Origin: Caldimonas sp.
Lineage (GTDB): Bacteria > Pseudomonadota > Gammaproteobacteria > Burkholderiales > Burkholderiaceae_C
NCBI GenBank assembly: GCA_030150305.1
Contig: JASLGD010000531.1
Span: 1-6,360, forward strand
DNA length: 6,360 nucleotides
Direction: 5' to 3'
Shown piece by piece: positions 5,674 to 6,360 of the stretch. The notes beneath the pieces were generated by a model, which saw only the letters and a list, made by a program, of their open reading frames with translations, ran no database searches and was not told the origin of the DNA. Positions within the stretch are counted from its first letter, which is position 1. Every line of letters starts with the position of its first letter. The position numbers were made by a program, and so were the translations under genes.

Positions 5674-6360
5674 ATGAGCACCTCGATGCCGACATCTGCA
5701 GAGGCGGCCGACGACGTCGCGACGCGCGCGGCGATGGCCTGGGCGCACACCGCGCGCTTCCTCACCACCGCTAGCGCGCTCGCCGAGCTGCCGGCGACCG
5801 AGCTGCCGGAGTTCGCGTTCGTCGGCCGCTCCAACGCCGGCAAGTCGACCGCGATCAATGCGCTGACGCAGCAAAAGCGCCTCGCCTTCGCGTCGAAGAC
5901 GCCTGGCCGCACGCAGCACATCAACCTCTTCGAGCTCGGCCCCAAGCTCGCCGCCGACACGCTCTTCGCCGACCTGCCCGGCTACGGCTACGCCGCCGTC
6001 GAGCGCGGCGCCAAGCTGCGCTGGCAGGAAGTGATGGCCGAATACCTCGCCGTCCGGCGCAGCCTGAGCGCGATCGTCGTCCTCGTCGACGCGCGGCTCG
6101 GCTTCACGGCGATCGACCGCCAGCTGCTCGGCTTCGTCGCGCCGCGGCTCGCCAACGGCTCGGTCAGGCTGCTCGCGTTGCTCACCAAGGTCGACAAGCT
6201 GAATCGACGCGACGCCGACGCAGCGCTGCGCGCGGCCGCCGACGTTCTCGCCGGCATCGCGACGACCGAGAGCGAGGTGTCGCTGTCGCCGTTCTCGGCG
6301 ACCAGCCGCGTCGGCGTCGGCGATGCCGCGCGGGTTCTCTACGACTGGGCGCACGAGGAG
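5674..6360 (+). CDS. engB: Ribosome-assembly GTPase EngB (YihA/YsxC), 3' end beyond the window
   Basis: EngB is an essential TRAFAC-class GTPase involved in assembly of the large ribosomal subunit and needed for normal cell division. The frame is open from ATG 5674 to the right edge (229 codons, no stop), so the C-terminus is missing. G motifs are in order: G1 GRSNAGKST (51-59), G2 region KTPGRTQHINLFELG (75-89), G3 DLPGYG (100-105), G4 TKVDK (171-175) and G5 SAT (208-210). KRLAFASKTPGRTQ is highly typical of EngB. The start is uncertain: ATG 5674 gives about 20 residues with no family likeness, whereas ATG 5734 (Met21, MAWAHTARFL) matches the usual betaproteobacterial N-terminus. Neither has a clear Shine-Dalgarno. 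The gene is divergent from the cytochrome c4 gene with 59 bases between starts. Confidence 0.94.
   Translation, partial: MSTSMPTSAEAADDVATRAAMAWAHTARFLTTASALAELPATELPEFAFVGRSNAGKSTAINALTQQKRLAFASKTPGRTQHINLFELGPKLAADTLFADLPGYGYAAVERGAKLRWQEVMAEYLAVRRSLSAIVVLVDARLGFTAIDRQLLGFVAPRLANGSVRLLALLTKVDKLNRRDADAALRAAADVLAGIATTESEVSLSPFSATSRVGVGDAARVLYDWAHEE

Noticed and set aside
4883..5677. Plus-strand open frame (264 codons) opposite cytochrome c4
   Set aside because: The minus strand has a signal peptide and two CXXCH heme sites; the plus frame has no family features.
5654..5677. Seven-codon ORF ending in an ATGA overlap with the engB start
   Set aside because: Its ATG lies in the likely -10 element, so it would not be in the transcript from that promoter, and it has no Shine-Dalgarno; probably chance.
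5611..6354. Minus-strand open frame (247 codons) opposite engB
   Set aside because: The plus strand carries all five GTPase G motifs in one frame open to the window edge; the minus frame is its shadow.

Overview
The window is a GC-rich stretch of chromosome, almost fully coding. It looks like ordinary housekeeping DNA from a betaproteobacterium, most likely of the Burkholderiales. This rests on family resemblance of the proteins, the gene order (gltD followed by a complete mla operon in the order F-E-D-A-C-B) and strong G/C preference at third codon positions. It is inference from sequence reading, not a database match. I see no insertion sequences, phage genes, tRNA/rRNA genes, CRISPR arrays or defence systems.

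Layout. (1) 2-862 +: the C-terminal part of glutamate synthase small subunit (gltD), cut by the left edge. (2) 862-5012 +: a complete Mla operon for phospholipid trafficking between outer and inner membranes. It runs mlaF (ATPase), a 16-residue mini-ORF that copies the end of mlaF, mlaE (permease), mlaD (MCE protein), mlaA/vacJ (outer-membrane lipoprotein), mlaC (periplasmic carrier) and mlaB (STAS protein). Several junctions are stop/start overlaps (gltD/mlaF, mlaF/mini-ORF, mini-ORF/mlaE, mlaD/mlaA, mlaC/mlaB). The exceptions are a 42-bp gap before mlaD and a 129-bp, hairpin-containing gap between mlaA and mlaC. (3) 4991-5614 -: a di-heme cytochrome c4 gene, convergent with mlaB and overlapping its 3' end by 22 bp. 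(4) 5674-6360 +: engB (yihA/ysxC), a ribosome-assembly GTPase, divergent from the cytochrome gene and cut by the right edge.

How the genes work together. MlaF, E, D and B form the inner-membrane MlaFEDB ABC complex. MlaC ferries phospholipid across the periplasm, and MlaA sits in the outer membrane. All six components are present and each keeps its expected motifs, so the pathway looks intact. GltD, cytochrome c4 and EngB are functionally separate neighbours.

I do not see a previously undescribed system. The most distinctive local feature is an imperfect tandem duplication at the mlaF-mlaE junction (about 1661-1757). It repeats the C-terminal tail of MlaF and yields a mini-ORF with its own Shine-Dalgarno, coupled at both ends. 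Other points worth a look are the mlaA-mlaC hairpins, the mlaB/cytochrome overlap and the compact cytochrome/engB divergent promoter region.
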